Assembly (NCBI RefSeq): GCF_020379485.1
Contig: NC_063437.1
Coordinates: 18,997,726-19,061,725 of the forward strand
Reading direction: 5' to 3'
Origin: Brassica napus
Taxonomy: Eukaryota > Streptophyta > Magnoliopsida > Brassicales > Brassicaceae
Length of the DNA: 64,000 bases
The stretch's first letter is position 1. The number at the start of each line of letters is the position of its first letter. The notes under the pieces are model-generated. The model was not told the DNA's origin. It ran no database searches and saw only the letters and a list, made by a program, of their open reading frames with translations. A program made the translations under genes and the position numbers. This document shows positions 24,556-35,711 of the stretch, piece after piece.

Positions 24556-27500
24556 TTACAAACTGTTGTTCGTCTCTAAAGATGGCAAAACCAGAGGTTG
24601 GAAACCATGTCGAAGAGCAGCTTCCCAAACTCCGTGAGGACTAACCATTGGAACGTCAAGACCACACTCGTGTTCCTCCCATCCTTCAAGGGCATGCACT
24701 ATTCCACCAACTCTCCAAGCACTCATCATTCTCCTCCCCAGCCAATTCTATATTTATACAAATATGTGTTATATATCATAATTAGTTATAATATAGTTTT
24801 ACTGAAGTTAAAAGAATGTATATACCTCACAAGAATCTATGTTTTGGGCAGAGTCCGGGATGATCATAGCCGGAGTGGTATGGTAAAAGCAGTCTTTACG
24901 AAGTTGGGTAGGAGGAAACTGAGAGAAAGGAAGAAAGCGAGTTCCTTTTGCTGCCATCTTCTGCTCTTCTTTGCTTATCCCATCTCCCACCAACCATATC
25001 TATACATCATATATATGTTACATAGTTTTTTAATGAAATATTACTTGTTAGATTTAAAAAAATAAAATGGTTGTTATTATGTTTTAATGCCATTTGAATT
25101 TTACAAAAACCATTGGGGAGTAATTGGTTGTTAGGACCAGATTCTCTTTACAATGCCCGCTAAGGAATCTGGCTAGCATGCAATGCTCTTCCTCACGTAG
25201 CACCATCACCTATATATAGAAATAATATTAAGGTGACAAAAATCTAAAATATGAACTAACTATTATTGTCAAAAGGTAGAATACATTATGAATATTTTTT
25301 TTTTGTAATCCGAAAGCAAAATGCTAAATTAGTTTGACTTAAAGTAGGCCATGTGACATTGCATACACGTAAAAAAATAAGCTATCGAGGGACTTGATTA
25401 GATAGATAATACCGTAATGGCATAACTTTTATTAAAATACTTATTTTGACTATATAAATACATGTTTTGCATGTTCAAGTTGCAATATTGTAATACGTTC
25501 GATCATATTCTTACACGCAAAGTAACATTTACATGAATATTTATAACTATTGAAAGCTAGTGAAAAACATATACACAAAAAACTCTACAAACTAATAATG
25601 TTGGGACTATGATAATTTATTAATTTATAGAATTATTAATTTAAAGAAAATTTCCATTTTAAGATTTATATTTTTTGAAATATTTTTTATTAAAAAGAAG
25701 GATAGAATATTTTATTTCATAATAGTATATATTAGTTAAAACTTTATAGATTTAAATTTCATCTTTTTATGAGATTATTTGATACATTTTCCGTATGTTA
25801 AATACATATGGAAGTATACAAATGAGTTTTATAAGTAACACCAAAATATTAAAATGAAAAATAGAAATTAGAGATATAATTCATTTTGAAGATTAAAAAA
25901 CAATAGATATTTTTTATTTATGTATATATGAAATTAATATATATCATAATTATTAATTTATGATTTTAACGGGACCATATATTTAGTTAAGAATTTTCTA
26001 AATATTATTATCTTATTATTTTATCGAATTATGTCATATTTTACATCGGCCTAATTTGGAACTGGAAAAATTTATTAGTTTACCGTAATTATTAATTTAT
26101 CGACCATTAGTTTATAGAGTTTGTAGTGTAATTTAAATGTGTAAATAGGTACCTTGATGCCATTTAGGCAAAGAGAAGTGACAATAGCACGAGCAACTTT
26201 TGTGATTTGGCCTCGAAATAGAACTTCTCTTGTGCCAACAGGAATACTATGAACCACCACCTGAGCTGCAAGGCTGCTTCCGTCTACTATCCTTATCTTT
26301 AGCTTTGGATGCTTCCTTGCGTACATTTCTCCGTACCCATTTAACTCTTCTTCCTAACCATATTATAGTATTATTTACGGTTTATGTATAGAGAGTTAGA
26401 GACTATCCATCGTTATAAATGCTAAAGCTAAAAATAACCAATTAATGTATTAATTACATGCCTGGTTCAATAGCCCCAAACTCATTACTCTCACACCCTT
26501 CTTCTCCGCTTCAAGGATAGCCGTCTCTATCGTTTTATTGATAGATTTTTTCTGCTTCAGCGACTTGTACTGTTGATTAACAAACAAAATTAATTACAAA
26601 ACGTAAATGATTTAATATAATGTAGAGACTAGCTAGAGAAGGGAGCGTAGATTCAAACATGAGAAGAGAACTTGGGAACGAGATGGGAGTGAAGAGTGAG
26701 ATCACGGAAGCGATTTCTCTCGAAGGCAAAGCTTCTAAATGAGAGGAAAGTTAGTATGAATGAGAGCATCAGAGTGCACGGTCTCATGAGTAATAGGTAA
26801 CACCGAGAAGATAAGGGGTGCGAGGAGAGGGAAGCAGAGCCAAGTCGGAGATGGTAAATAGAGTCGAGTGATGTTAGATGTGTGAGATAAATTGCGTCCG
26901 GCTTCTCTTCTTCTTGCTCCAACGATGTTTCATACAATGAGTCACTGCACTTGTCGTTGGTCCCATAAATGTAGTCGTACATTGGCATGAATAGAGAATA
27001 GTTCGTCCGGAATTGTGTGTGGTGGAGCGAGTGAAATCTGCAATCATCATATATGCTTAATTTCAAAATTATTTCAATCTGTATTCCTAATAGTGGATGA
27101 CATATGTTTTGTGTTTAGTGACCAAAATTTCCAAATTTTTAATCATAATTTATTTGTAAATTGTAAAAGTGAAAAAGTATATGTTAAAAGTGAAATAATA
27201 CTGTAACACACAAATGTAAATGTGTCTGAGGTAATGGTGAAATACTATTCTAGTGGATTTTGAAGGACTTACGAAGGAGTGTAACAGAGGAACTTAAGAG
27301 GTGGGAAAAGAGAAAAGAAAAATCTTGGAATGAGCTCGAAGTTGCAGTGGCCCAAATTGTTCATGAAATCTATATAAGTTATGTAGAGTGCAATGGAGAC
27401 GATAGAGACCGTGCCGCATAGAAAAGTCGTCACAAGAGGTATCACCAAGATTAGGGAATAGGCAATGTGCTCCGCAAACGGATGTACCACCGCTGCAATC

Positions 27501-28662
27501 AAAATCATACATTATGATATCATATACACATGTCAGTGTATCAAATTTTTTTTTAAGATGAGAGATGTTATTTTCTTAAGAAGCATCATTTTTTCCAAAC
27601 TACCACATTAAACAGTTTTTTTATTTAAAAAAGATGAAATTCATGCATTTTGTTGAAAATCAACAAAAATTATAAACGATTTTGCTATCACTTTATTTTG
27701 TAATAAGCATCCAGCTTTTGGCTATAGTGCATACTGCATATACCTTTCAGATGTGTTGTTTTGAATTATCGGTTGAAAATAATTTTTAAAAAACATTTTA
27801 GCCTCCAATACAATTAAATATAAAATATTATAACATGTATAATCCAAAAGTTGACTAGCTAGTTTCCTTATGAGTATAATAGAAATTTAAACATGTGTTT
27901 AAAAAAAACTGTAAAACTCTTACATTTAAACGGGTAATGCTTTCGACAGTCTTTTAAACATTTTGTGAGGATTGAGGAAGTATGTATAAGTTATGTGTAC
28001 GTACACGTGATCGGCTCGGTGACGATGGAGGAGTGGTGATGTGAATGGTAGCGAGAGTACAGGAAGTGGTGGTGAAGGGCTCGGTGAAACCAGTAGTAGA
28101 TGAACTCAACCGGACCCGCATGGAGGAGAGCGACTAGAACCAGACCATCGAGTCGCCAAAAGGGAAGGGAATCAGTTCTTATCATGTACACTTTCGCTAA
28201 GTAAGCAATGAGAGTGTTGAAGATGATCTGATCGTCCCAGGTTCGTTCTCGGTCGACTTGGTCAAACTCTATGGACTTGTCCACGATCCGTTTCGTTCCT
28301 TTCGCAGTTCGGTAACGCGAAAAGCTTATCCATACCTGGCTATGAACAATCCTCCACACCATTAGCGCCACTACCAGAAGTTTCTCGTGATCTCGCATTG
28401 TCGCGTATGAGTAGATGCTGTCGATAACCAGCGGTGCCAATACCAAGTACTGCGATATTTATCCATATGTTATACAAAATAAACCTTAAAACGACCTATA
28501 AATCCATATATATATATATATATATATTCATATAAAGATGTTATAAATATTTTTTTTAGCAAAAAAAGATGTTATACAGAAATTTGGAGCAATGAAATAT
28601 ACCTTAAAGCTTCCAAGAGGTGTCCATGGCCAGTCTGTGAGAAGACCTGGTCTCGATGCCAT
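24556..28662 (-). CDS. CER1-like alkane-forming enzyme, copy B, 9 exons, 625 aa
   Basis: Exons are 28662-28603, 28449-28005, 27492-27273, 27037-26659, 26569-26462, 26353-26153, 25209-25111, 24999-24826 and 24747-24556 (1878 nt, in frame). Exon sizes equal those of copy A except the last, where a changed stop extends the tail to LVLPSLETNNSL. His motifs HRALHH, YHSHHHSS and FHSLHHTQF are intact. Intron 5 also starts GC (CAG|GCATGT). The exon 4 donor is CAT|GTTTGA, weaker than CAT|GTAATT in copy A; read-through would stop one codon later (SSHV then TGA). Intron 6 holds a ~560-bp TIR element. Function is inferred as for copy A. Confidence 0.88.
25572..26129. mobile_element. TIR element in intron 6 of CER1-like gene B
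   Basis: The left end ACACAAAAAACTCTACAAAC and right-end reverse complement TTACACTACAAACTCTATAA are inverted repeats of the same family as the element at 18557-19268. It shares the GGGACCATATATTTA segment. It is absent from intron 6 of gene A. Confidence 0.7.
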
Positions 28663-29089
28663 TCTTTCTCCGTATAATGATCAATGATGATGACGGTAGG
28701 AAAATTGAGTTGAGTATAAAGAACAAGAGATATTATTTATAGAGATTTTTGAACAAAAAAAATTATAGAGATTAAGTGGCTGGATAATTTTATTTTATTT
28801 TATTTTTATGTATATAAATATATTAATAACTCCACTTGTTACTGGTTATAAGGTAGTTAACAAAGTGGTTAAAAATGTGTTAAATGAGAATTGATGTAAA
28901 TTATTGTCTTTTCTTTTTGTCACCAACAGCTTCCCATCAACCACTTCATATTCTTCACATCGATCGTTTTGATTCCTTCAGTCATGATCTTCACCACTGC
29001 TTTGCGTTCCGTGGATCGACAGCTCTACTCCTCTCGACCACTAATGCTTGGTTAAACATTTTATTTCAATATGGTTGGTTGATGAAGAT

Positions 29090-29690
29090 CCAATAAACTC
29101 ATCTACACATAGAAATTTTAATACACTTTTGTGATATCGTTTGTGAAGGCATCTACTAATTAACACTTTTTACATAAGAGGGAATAACGATTCTTTGTTT
29201 TTGTTTTTTTGCTGAAAAATAACGATTCTTTGTTGAACTTTAATGTAATGTTAATCCATTTCTACATGCTTGTTTTTTTTTATGGAAAACTGAGTTCGAG
29301 AGTTCGAGGTAATATGTATAGCTACTAGATTATCACAATGTAACATAATTGGCTTATAAGAGACAATTCCGAGTTATTTGAGTAAACTCTTCATCCATAC
29401 CAACTCACCAGTAGTATTGGTCATTGTTCTATATTCAGTCTCAACGCTAGATCTTGAGACTACTTTCTAAGTCATCAGATTTCCTCCAAAAGGATATAAT
29501 AACGATTGTAGACTTTCTATCAACAATATCACCACCTGTCAGTATCACAATAACCTACAATCTCTGTTTTGCATTTCAACCAATGCATATACCTTTCTCT
29601 GGGGCTCTTTTCAGATACTTCAGAATTCTTTCAACTATCTTCCAGTAATGTATAGTAAGCATTTGCACATGTTGGTTAACTTGATTGCAG
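29090..29690 (-). mobile_element. Copia retrotransposon relic (unit B)
   Basis: Minus-strand translation gives HYWKIVERILKYLKRAPEKG (end of reverse transcriptase). It then gives EIVGYCDTD, DRKST, RSSVETEYRTMTNTTGELVW and LHCDNLVAIHI, the copia RNase H signature order. Stops and frameshifts make it a pseudogene. A micro-insertion is at 29200-29217. Confidence 0.8.
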
Positions 29691-30096
29691 GGGTACTAAT
29701 GATAAAGTAGTAGTAGTAGTACGTAGAACAGTAAATGGCTATGTAGTGAATTATGGACTAACCAGTCTAACCTCGCCTAGAGGTCATAATTCATAGACGT
29801 TATCACATTCACATGCGAGGCACATGCGACAGTTCCTTTTTCTGAAAGTCTTACTTTTTTTCTAAACCTAAATACGCTTAACAGGTAAGGGAGCTTGTTG
29901 ATTGGTGAGAGGTTACGAGGCTTCATTAAATGTCCTTGGATCTGCACTCTTCCCCAATACTAAGCTATTGATTTGACTACACAAAATTGACATTGTATTT
30001 TATTAGAGAATTTCCTCGCCGTTGTTTGTTTCGTTGTCTTTCGTTAAAATAAGAATTTCAAACAGCATGAACTGCCGATGTTATATGTACGGATGG
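29691..30096. other. Unassigned non-coding DNA in unit B
   Basis: A short ACATTCACATGCGAGGCACATGCGA match to unit A (~20247) shows it belongs to the duplicated block. Nothing else is recognised. Confidence 0.4.
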
Positions 30097-30860
30097 CAAT
30101 TGGGTAGGGGTGGGCAAAAAAACTGAACCGAACCGATCGAATCGAACCGACCGAACCAGAATCGAACCGACCGAACCAGAATCGATTCAAACCAAACCAA
30201 AGTCTATTTCAAATCTTTCAGTTGAGATTTTTCTAACCCGAATGGTTCAGTTCAGTTCGGTTTAAACCGAACCGAACCGATAAACCAAAGTGTTTTTATA
30301 GTTATTTAAATTAAAGTTATTAATAATATCAAGATATTAAAATCCTAAGATTAAGCCCACACAGTTTCCTTTTGCACAAAGGAAATCCTAATATAATTTG
30401 ATTTCCATGACACTTCGTCTAACTTTTGTAATATTCGTCATTAAGCCCACATAATTTCCATGTTAATTTCTTTTCAATAGCGTATACTTTTAAACCTTAA
30501 AATTAAAACCTAAACCAAGTCTAATTAAATTGAATTTAATTTACATACTTAATTTTTGATTATGTCCAACACAAAGTATTTCATGACAACCATACATTTG
30601 TGTATTGAAACATGATTTCTTGTATAATAAATAAACTAAGAGAAATCCGATTAAACCGAACTGAACCGAAATACAAACCGAATCGAATACAAACCAAACC
30701 GAATATAAACCGAACTGAACATAGCCGAACCGAAATCGATCCAAACCAAACTAACTATGGTTTACTTCAGCTGGAAAAATTCTAGAACCAAACCAACCAA
30801 ACCGAACCGAACTCGAACCGAACCGATAAAATAACCGAAGTGCCCACCCCTACAATTGGG
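30097..30860. mobile_element. Non-autonomous hAT element, 748 bp, with 8-bp target duplication
   Basis: The element is 30105-30852. Its ends are perfect inverted repeats TAGGGGTGGGC / GCCCACCCCTA. They are flanked by the direct repeat CAATTGGG (30097-30104 and 30853-30860), the 8-bp duplication of hAT transposition. Both subterminal zones are packed with AACCGAACCGA-type repeats in opposite orientations. No transposase is present. Confidence 0.92.
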
Positions 30861-31054
30861 TTGTTTATGTCTAAACGAGCTTGTCTAAATGGATAATCGA
30901 TTTTTGAATATTATTGGTTAAAACTCAAATTGTACTAAATCTAAATTCTACCAAACTCATTTTGGATTATGTCAATTAGACTGTCTGCGGAGTCTAAATA
31001 AAAACCATTCTTTACATATATTATTATTATTATATATATATAATGTGAGAAAAT

Positions 31055-31535
31055 TTAATTTTACAGTTTTGACGGGAAAACTTGATGTTGCGGTTATGGT
31101 GAAAAACATGATTTTATGATTTTGGAGGGAAAACATAATTTCGGCTTTGTCGAGAAAATGTGATTTTGTGGTTTTGGCGGAAAACGTGATTTTATGGTTT
31201 TAGCTCAAAAACGTGATTTTACGGTTTTGTCGGAAAAACATGATTTTGTTGTTTTGGTGGGACAACATAATTTTATGATTTTGGTGGAAAAACATGATTT
31301 TGCGGTTTTGGCGGGAAAATATGATTTTACGGTTTTAGCGGAAAAAACGTAATTTTGTGGTTTTGGGGAAAACATGATCTTACGGTTTTAACACAAAAAC
31401 ATAATTTTATGGTTTTTCCATGCAAACGTGATTTCGCGGTTTTTGCGAGAAAATATGATTTCACGATTTTAGCCGGAAAATATGATTTTGCAACTTTGGC
31501 CGGAAAACTTGTTTTTTTTTTTTTGTGATTTTGTT
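31055..31535. repeat. Degenerate minisatellite, ~33-36 bp unit
   Basis: About 13 imperfect copies of a unit like GATTTTGCGGTTTTGGCGGG followed by AAAACAT. Unit length varies slightly, and the T-rich part is better conserved than the G-rich part. Confidence 0.85.
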
Positions 31536-32869
31536 TTTCTATTTTTTTCTTAATTTATAAAATCCTAAATTTTTAGGTTTATTGGACGCACATGTCTAAA
31601 AGGTTTTGGTCCATAAATTTTTGGTTAAATTTGGTTTTAGCCTATTTGGACTACGATTGTCCAAATCGTTTGGATCTGACTATATCAAGACCATTTTAAT
31701 TTGGACGGGGTTAACCTATGGTCGTCAGACCCAGTTGAACTCTCTAGTTATATGTAAAGAGTCTAGTACCCATGTCTGGAAATGGTTTCTTGTTAAAAAT
31801 TGAAGGAGCTAATTTTCCATAGAAATTGGGGCCTTCGTTTTATATCTTCGTTTTATAGGAGTCCGGTGTTTTGTGTACACCAATTCTGAGATATTAGTTA
31901 ATACGCTTTCACAGCGCTCCAAATGATTTTCAGTTTTACTTAAGATTATTGTAGTCTGTGAAATCACTTCAACTCTAAAATTAAACATAATGAAAGAAAA
32001 ATCATGTGCCCCCAGCTAATTATGTACTTGCATCCGCCTCTGGGAGGGACAGCCAAAAGTGAATCACTATGCCACTATATATAAATTCTAAAGCTTACTG
32101 TGATGAATAAAAATTCCAGTGTACAATACTTAATATATAAAAATATACAATATACAATACTGTACAAATATATAAGATATTCACAAACATATCTACTGTG
32201 ATATTATAACCAATAATTGACTAGATTTTAACGAAAACTAATAAAAAATACACCATATTATTTTATTAACTAAACATTCTTTTGTCTGCATTATATTTAA
32301 AATTCGACTAAATTTTAAAAAAACATATAATATTATATTATAAGTGATCATAGCAAAATAGGGCATATAAAAAGAAAAACAATTCTAAAATAAAAAATAA
32401 AAATAAAAAACAAAAACATATGTTTGCCCCAGATTTTCGTTGTTCAAATAATAAATTTAGTTTTAAATAATACTAGAGTGAATTTACTTAGTAAGCTTAT
32501 TGACATAAAATAGAAAACATAGCTATTGTGATATTGTAACCAATAATTGCTAGGTTTTGGACAAAAAAATACAAAAAAACATATTGATATATCATATTAT
32601 ATTATTAACCATTCATTCTTCGGTTTGCATATGATTTAACATTTGACATATTTTAAAAAATAATATTATTTAAATATAAATTTTTTGACTTTTTAAAACT
32701 AATTTAGTGAATTTCTAATTGTAACAGTTACTGATAGTATATTATATCACCTTTAATAAAAATGGCTTTATAATGGTAAAATAGCACACATAAAAATAAA
32801 ATACAAACATTTTTCATGAAAAATAATTATCAACAATCCTGCGCGTAGCACAGAAACGCCCCTAGCTAG
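31536..32869 (+). mobile_element. Probable Helitron 3' portion with internal repeat
   Basis: The right end has imperfect hairpin CTGCGCGTAGCACAG, then AAACGCCC and CTAGCTAG followed by T (32869), a plus-strand Helitron 3' end. Two related segments near 32195 and 32525 share TGTGATATTGTAACCAATAA. The 5' end was not located, so the left border is uncertain. Confidence 0.5.
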
Positions 32870-32904
32870 TAGTATATAAACAACTGTTTAGAATTTGAAA
32901 TATA

Positions 32905-33030
32905 CCTCACAATAATGGATGTTTTGGGCAGAGTTGGGGATGATCAGTTAATCATAGACATTCCGTTTGGAAATTGGTAGTTGCCATCATATATTCTTCT
33001 TTTCTTATTACATCTCTCACCTTCTGCATG
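32905..33030 (-). pseudogene. CER1-like exon 8 relic (third copy)
   Basis: Minus-strand sequence encodes IIPNSAQNIHYCE followed by GT, matching exon 8 of copies A and B (IIPDSAQNIDSCE). A decayed CATCTCTCACC stretch at ~33015 matches the upstream part of the same exon. It lies alone, next to a Helitron 3' end. Confidence 0.75.
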
Positions 33031-33470
33031 TAACTTAAAGTCGTTTCTCAACAATCTGTATTGTATAAAGTTATTGCCTGATGATGATATAACAGCAACA
33101 CTATAGAGGAAACCATGTTGTAGGTCGTTACGGGGCTTCGAAAAATACGCTGATTCGACCGGTAAAAATACTATATGTAAAAAAAAAAGATAGATATATA
33201 TATCTAAATTCAAATAAAAAATAAGGTCACTCCACTCTATTTCGACAAAAGACCCATTCCCAACCAAGTTCCATAGATCATATATTGTATAATTAGGTAA
33301 GTCTTAAGACCCTATGTACAGTTTTGAATAATACTAGATGTATATTTTTACTCATATGACAGGAAAATAATTAATTTTGTGAATACAATTTAGCAAGCCT
33401 TCTTTTGATAGCATCTTTTGCCTACTAATGTAAGATGAAGATTCATTTCAACATACAAATCAGAATTATA

Positions 33471-35350
33471 AGTTTTTTTTTTGTCGGTGAATAATTCATT
33501 CAAAGTTTAAGCCAAACGGCTAGGGCCACAACCAAAGTAGAGTTTAAACTCAAAATAAAACAACACCATCAGTAGATGTATTAAAAATAGCAAAACCCTC
33601 ACGAGAAGGCAAAGAATAAAACCCTTGACGCTCCGATGAACAGAAAGTCTTCAGGGAGAGAGTCCAGTAACTTTTTTTTTTTTTTTTGAAACACTAGAGT
33701 CCAGTAACTTAGCTTTTATTGTCCAGCTTGGGATCTTATCGTAGTAGATAGCCAACTAGGGCCACCTCTAGCTATATAAGATTGATAAAGACGATCTCTG
33801 GTAACACTTACAGCAATGTCTTCCGCAATACCATTGACATTAAAAGGTACCAGTACCACTTGGCATTGGTCAAAGCTATGCATCAATCGAAAAAGTTTTG
33901 AAATCTCAAGAGATAGGTTAGGGTACCGCCTAGGAGATGAGATAGCATCCCATATCACCCGAGAAGAAGTTTCAATAATCACTCTCTTAACCTTGAGATC
34001 ATGAAGTGCTTCCAAAGACCACTTGAATGTAGATAAACCTGCCTCCACCTCTGAGTAAATAGGAACAAACGCTCTTCTACTATGGAACTCATGTATACCA
34101 TAAGAGTCTCTAACAATCCAATAAGATCCATGATTTTGGTTTGGATCAATCCAAGAGGAGGCTATATTGCACTTCAAATAGCCTGCGGGGGGTTTCTGCC
34201 AATGATGTGGGGAGGAATGATGAGGGAGTCTGACGGTTGGAGTTGCAGATTAATCCACGTACTAGCCTCCTCGGTTGCTCTAACGAAGACAGAAGAACCA
34301 TTAGATTGAAATCTTTCATAACAGAAGGCATTGCGAGCTTTCCATATGTGCCATAAGAGCCATGGAAATGAGAGTCGTGCCGAATTGTCAGATGAGGAGT
34401 TCTTACTGATTGATAGGAAGTGAAAGAAGTTGAGTCAGACAGAACTTCTTGAAAAACCACCAGGAGGTAATGGGATTTGTGATAACTCCCAAGATTCTTT
34501 AGCAACTTCACAATTGAATAACACATAGCAGATTGTTTTTTTTTTTTTTTTTTTTTTTTTTTGTCATCCACATAGCAGATTGTTTATGTGGCACTTCCGC
34601 AACGTGAGCAAGTAGTGTCGAGCTGGATTCCACGAGAACGTAGCCCCTTCTTCACTGCTAGAGCACCTGATAAGGCTCTCCACATGAAATGTCTAATCTT
34701 GGGGGTTGTTTTAGTTTTCCAGAGATCCCTCCATAGCTTTCTTTCCAATGGAGCCATGGCTGGCGAGGGAGATGGTTGCTAAGGTGTGTTCTCCATAGCA
34801 ACAAAGTTATTCCCACTCTTGGAATTGTAAACCCCATTCTTTGAGAAGCCCCATTCCAGACGATCTGTCGAAGCCATGTTACACTTCACATTAAGAACCC
34901 TACCAACATTCTCCTAATAGACCAGTGCACGAACAATAGGAACGTTCCAACCACCAGTTTGAGTGTCGATGAGGTCGCTAACCGTCAAGAGTCAAATCTA
35001 CAACTGCACCCTGATGATAATGCGGAGGGCGCGTAAACCCATCAATAATCCAGTTATCAGTCCACACTTTGACAGACTCTTCATTACCTATCTTCTTAAC
35101 CAAACCTTGAGAGAGTAAATCTCTTCCATGCATGATGTTGCGCCAAGCATAGGAAGGCCGGGACCCAAGGCTGCAATCAGGGAATGAAGATCACGGGAAG
35201 TAAAGATGTTGTAAGATCCGAGCTACCAAGGAATTCGGTTTAGACCATATTCTCCACGCCTGTTTCGCTAACAAAGCTTGATTGAACTTTTCAACATCTT
35301 TGAACCCAAGGCCCCCAAGTTCCTTGTCTTTAAAGAACAATCGTTAACAT
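33471..35350 (-). mobile_element. LINE (non-LTR retrotransposon) pseudogene, 5'-truncated
   Basis: Read on the minus strand from ~35345: [20 protein letters not shown] (reverse-transcriptase tail), YAWRNIMHGRDLL and VKVWTDNWI. Then comes the zf-RVT region WKTKTTPKIRHFMWRALSGA (~34700), and an RNase H domain at ~34177-33716 (GLSTFKWSLEALHDLKVKRV). It has stops and frameshifts. It ends at 33472-33482 with a T-run, the poly(A) tail on the minus strand. Two micro-insertions interrupt it, at 33674-33695 and 34539-34568. Confidence 0.88.
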
Positions 35351-35384
35351 AGTATTATGTTTGGCTTAGGGCATCAAAAACTCT

Positions 35385-35711
35385 TGGCACGCTCTGAGTA
35401 GCTAGAGCCACCAATCCCGAAAAATATGTGGGAGATGGCTTCCGACGACTGATTATTTGGAACGCTGGCTGATGATGAAGAGGAGGAATTGGTAGTAGAG
35501 ATCACATTGTCACGGCCAAAACTGCGGTGTTCGGCAAAGCGGTTGCAATCGGAACAACCGGATAAGATGATGTAAAAGAACATCATAACAACGGAGATGA
35601 AGATGCATATGGCTCAGTTAAAAAAAAAGAAGATGCATATGGCTTAAGAGTTGTTGTTGGGAAAATAGAAGGTGGCTTGTGGCGGAGCTTAAACAGATCG
35701 AAGATGGCCAT
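35385..35711 (-). pseudogene. DUF604/fringe-like glycosyltransferase N-terminal fragment
   Basis: It starts MAIFDLFKLRHKPPSIFPTT. After a frame change it continues with a membrane span (ICIFISVVMMFFYIILSGC), a Ser-rich stem and AISHIFFGIGGSS, the opening of the DUF604 catalytic domain (HIVFGIAGSS-type). It is cut there; the rest of the enzyme is missing. A 14-nt insert plus 16-bp repeat (30 bp in total) sits before the membrane span. At2g37730 is a DUF604 gene in the syntenic position (from memory), so this is probably its fractionated remnant, truncated near the LINE. Confidence 0.65.

Larger units (their letters stand above)
24259..33470. repeat. Segmental duplication, unit B
   Basis: This is the second unit. 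It begins with a copy of the AIRC 3' tail (24259-24330) that has no AIRC gene beside it, then CER1-like gene B, its promoter and the copia relic. After ~29,700 the unit is enlarged by a hAT element, a minisatellite and a Helitron end, and homology with unit A resumes at ~33100-33470. Confidence 0.8.

Noticed and set aside
31055..31535. CRISPR-like array
   Set aside because: This is a plant genome and the units are contiguous degenerate repeats without unique spacers.
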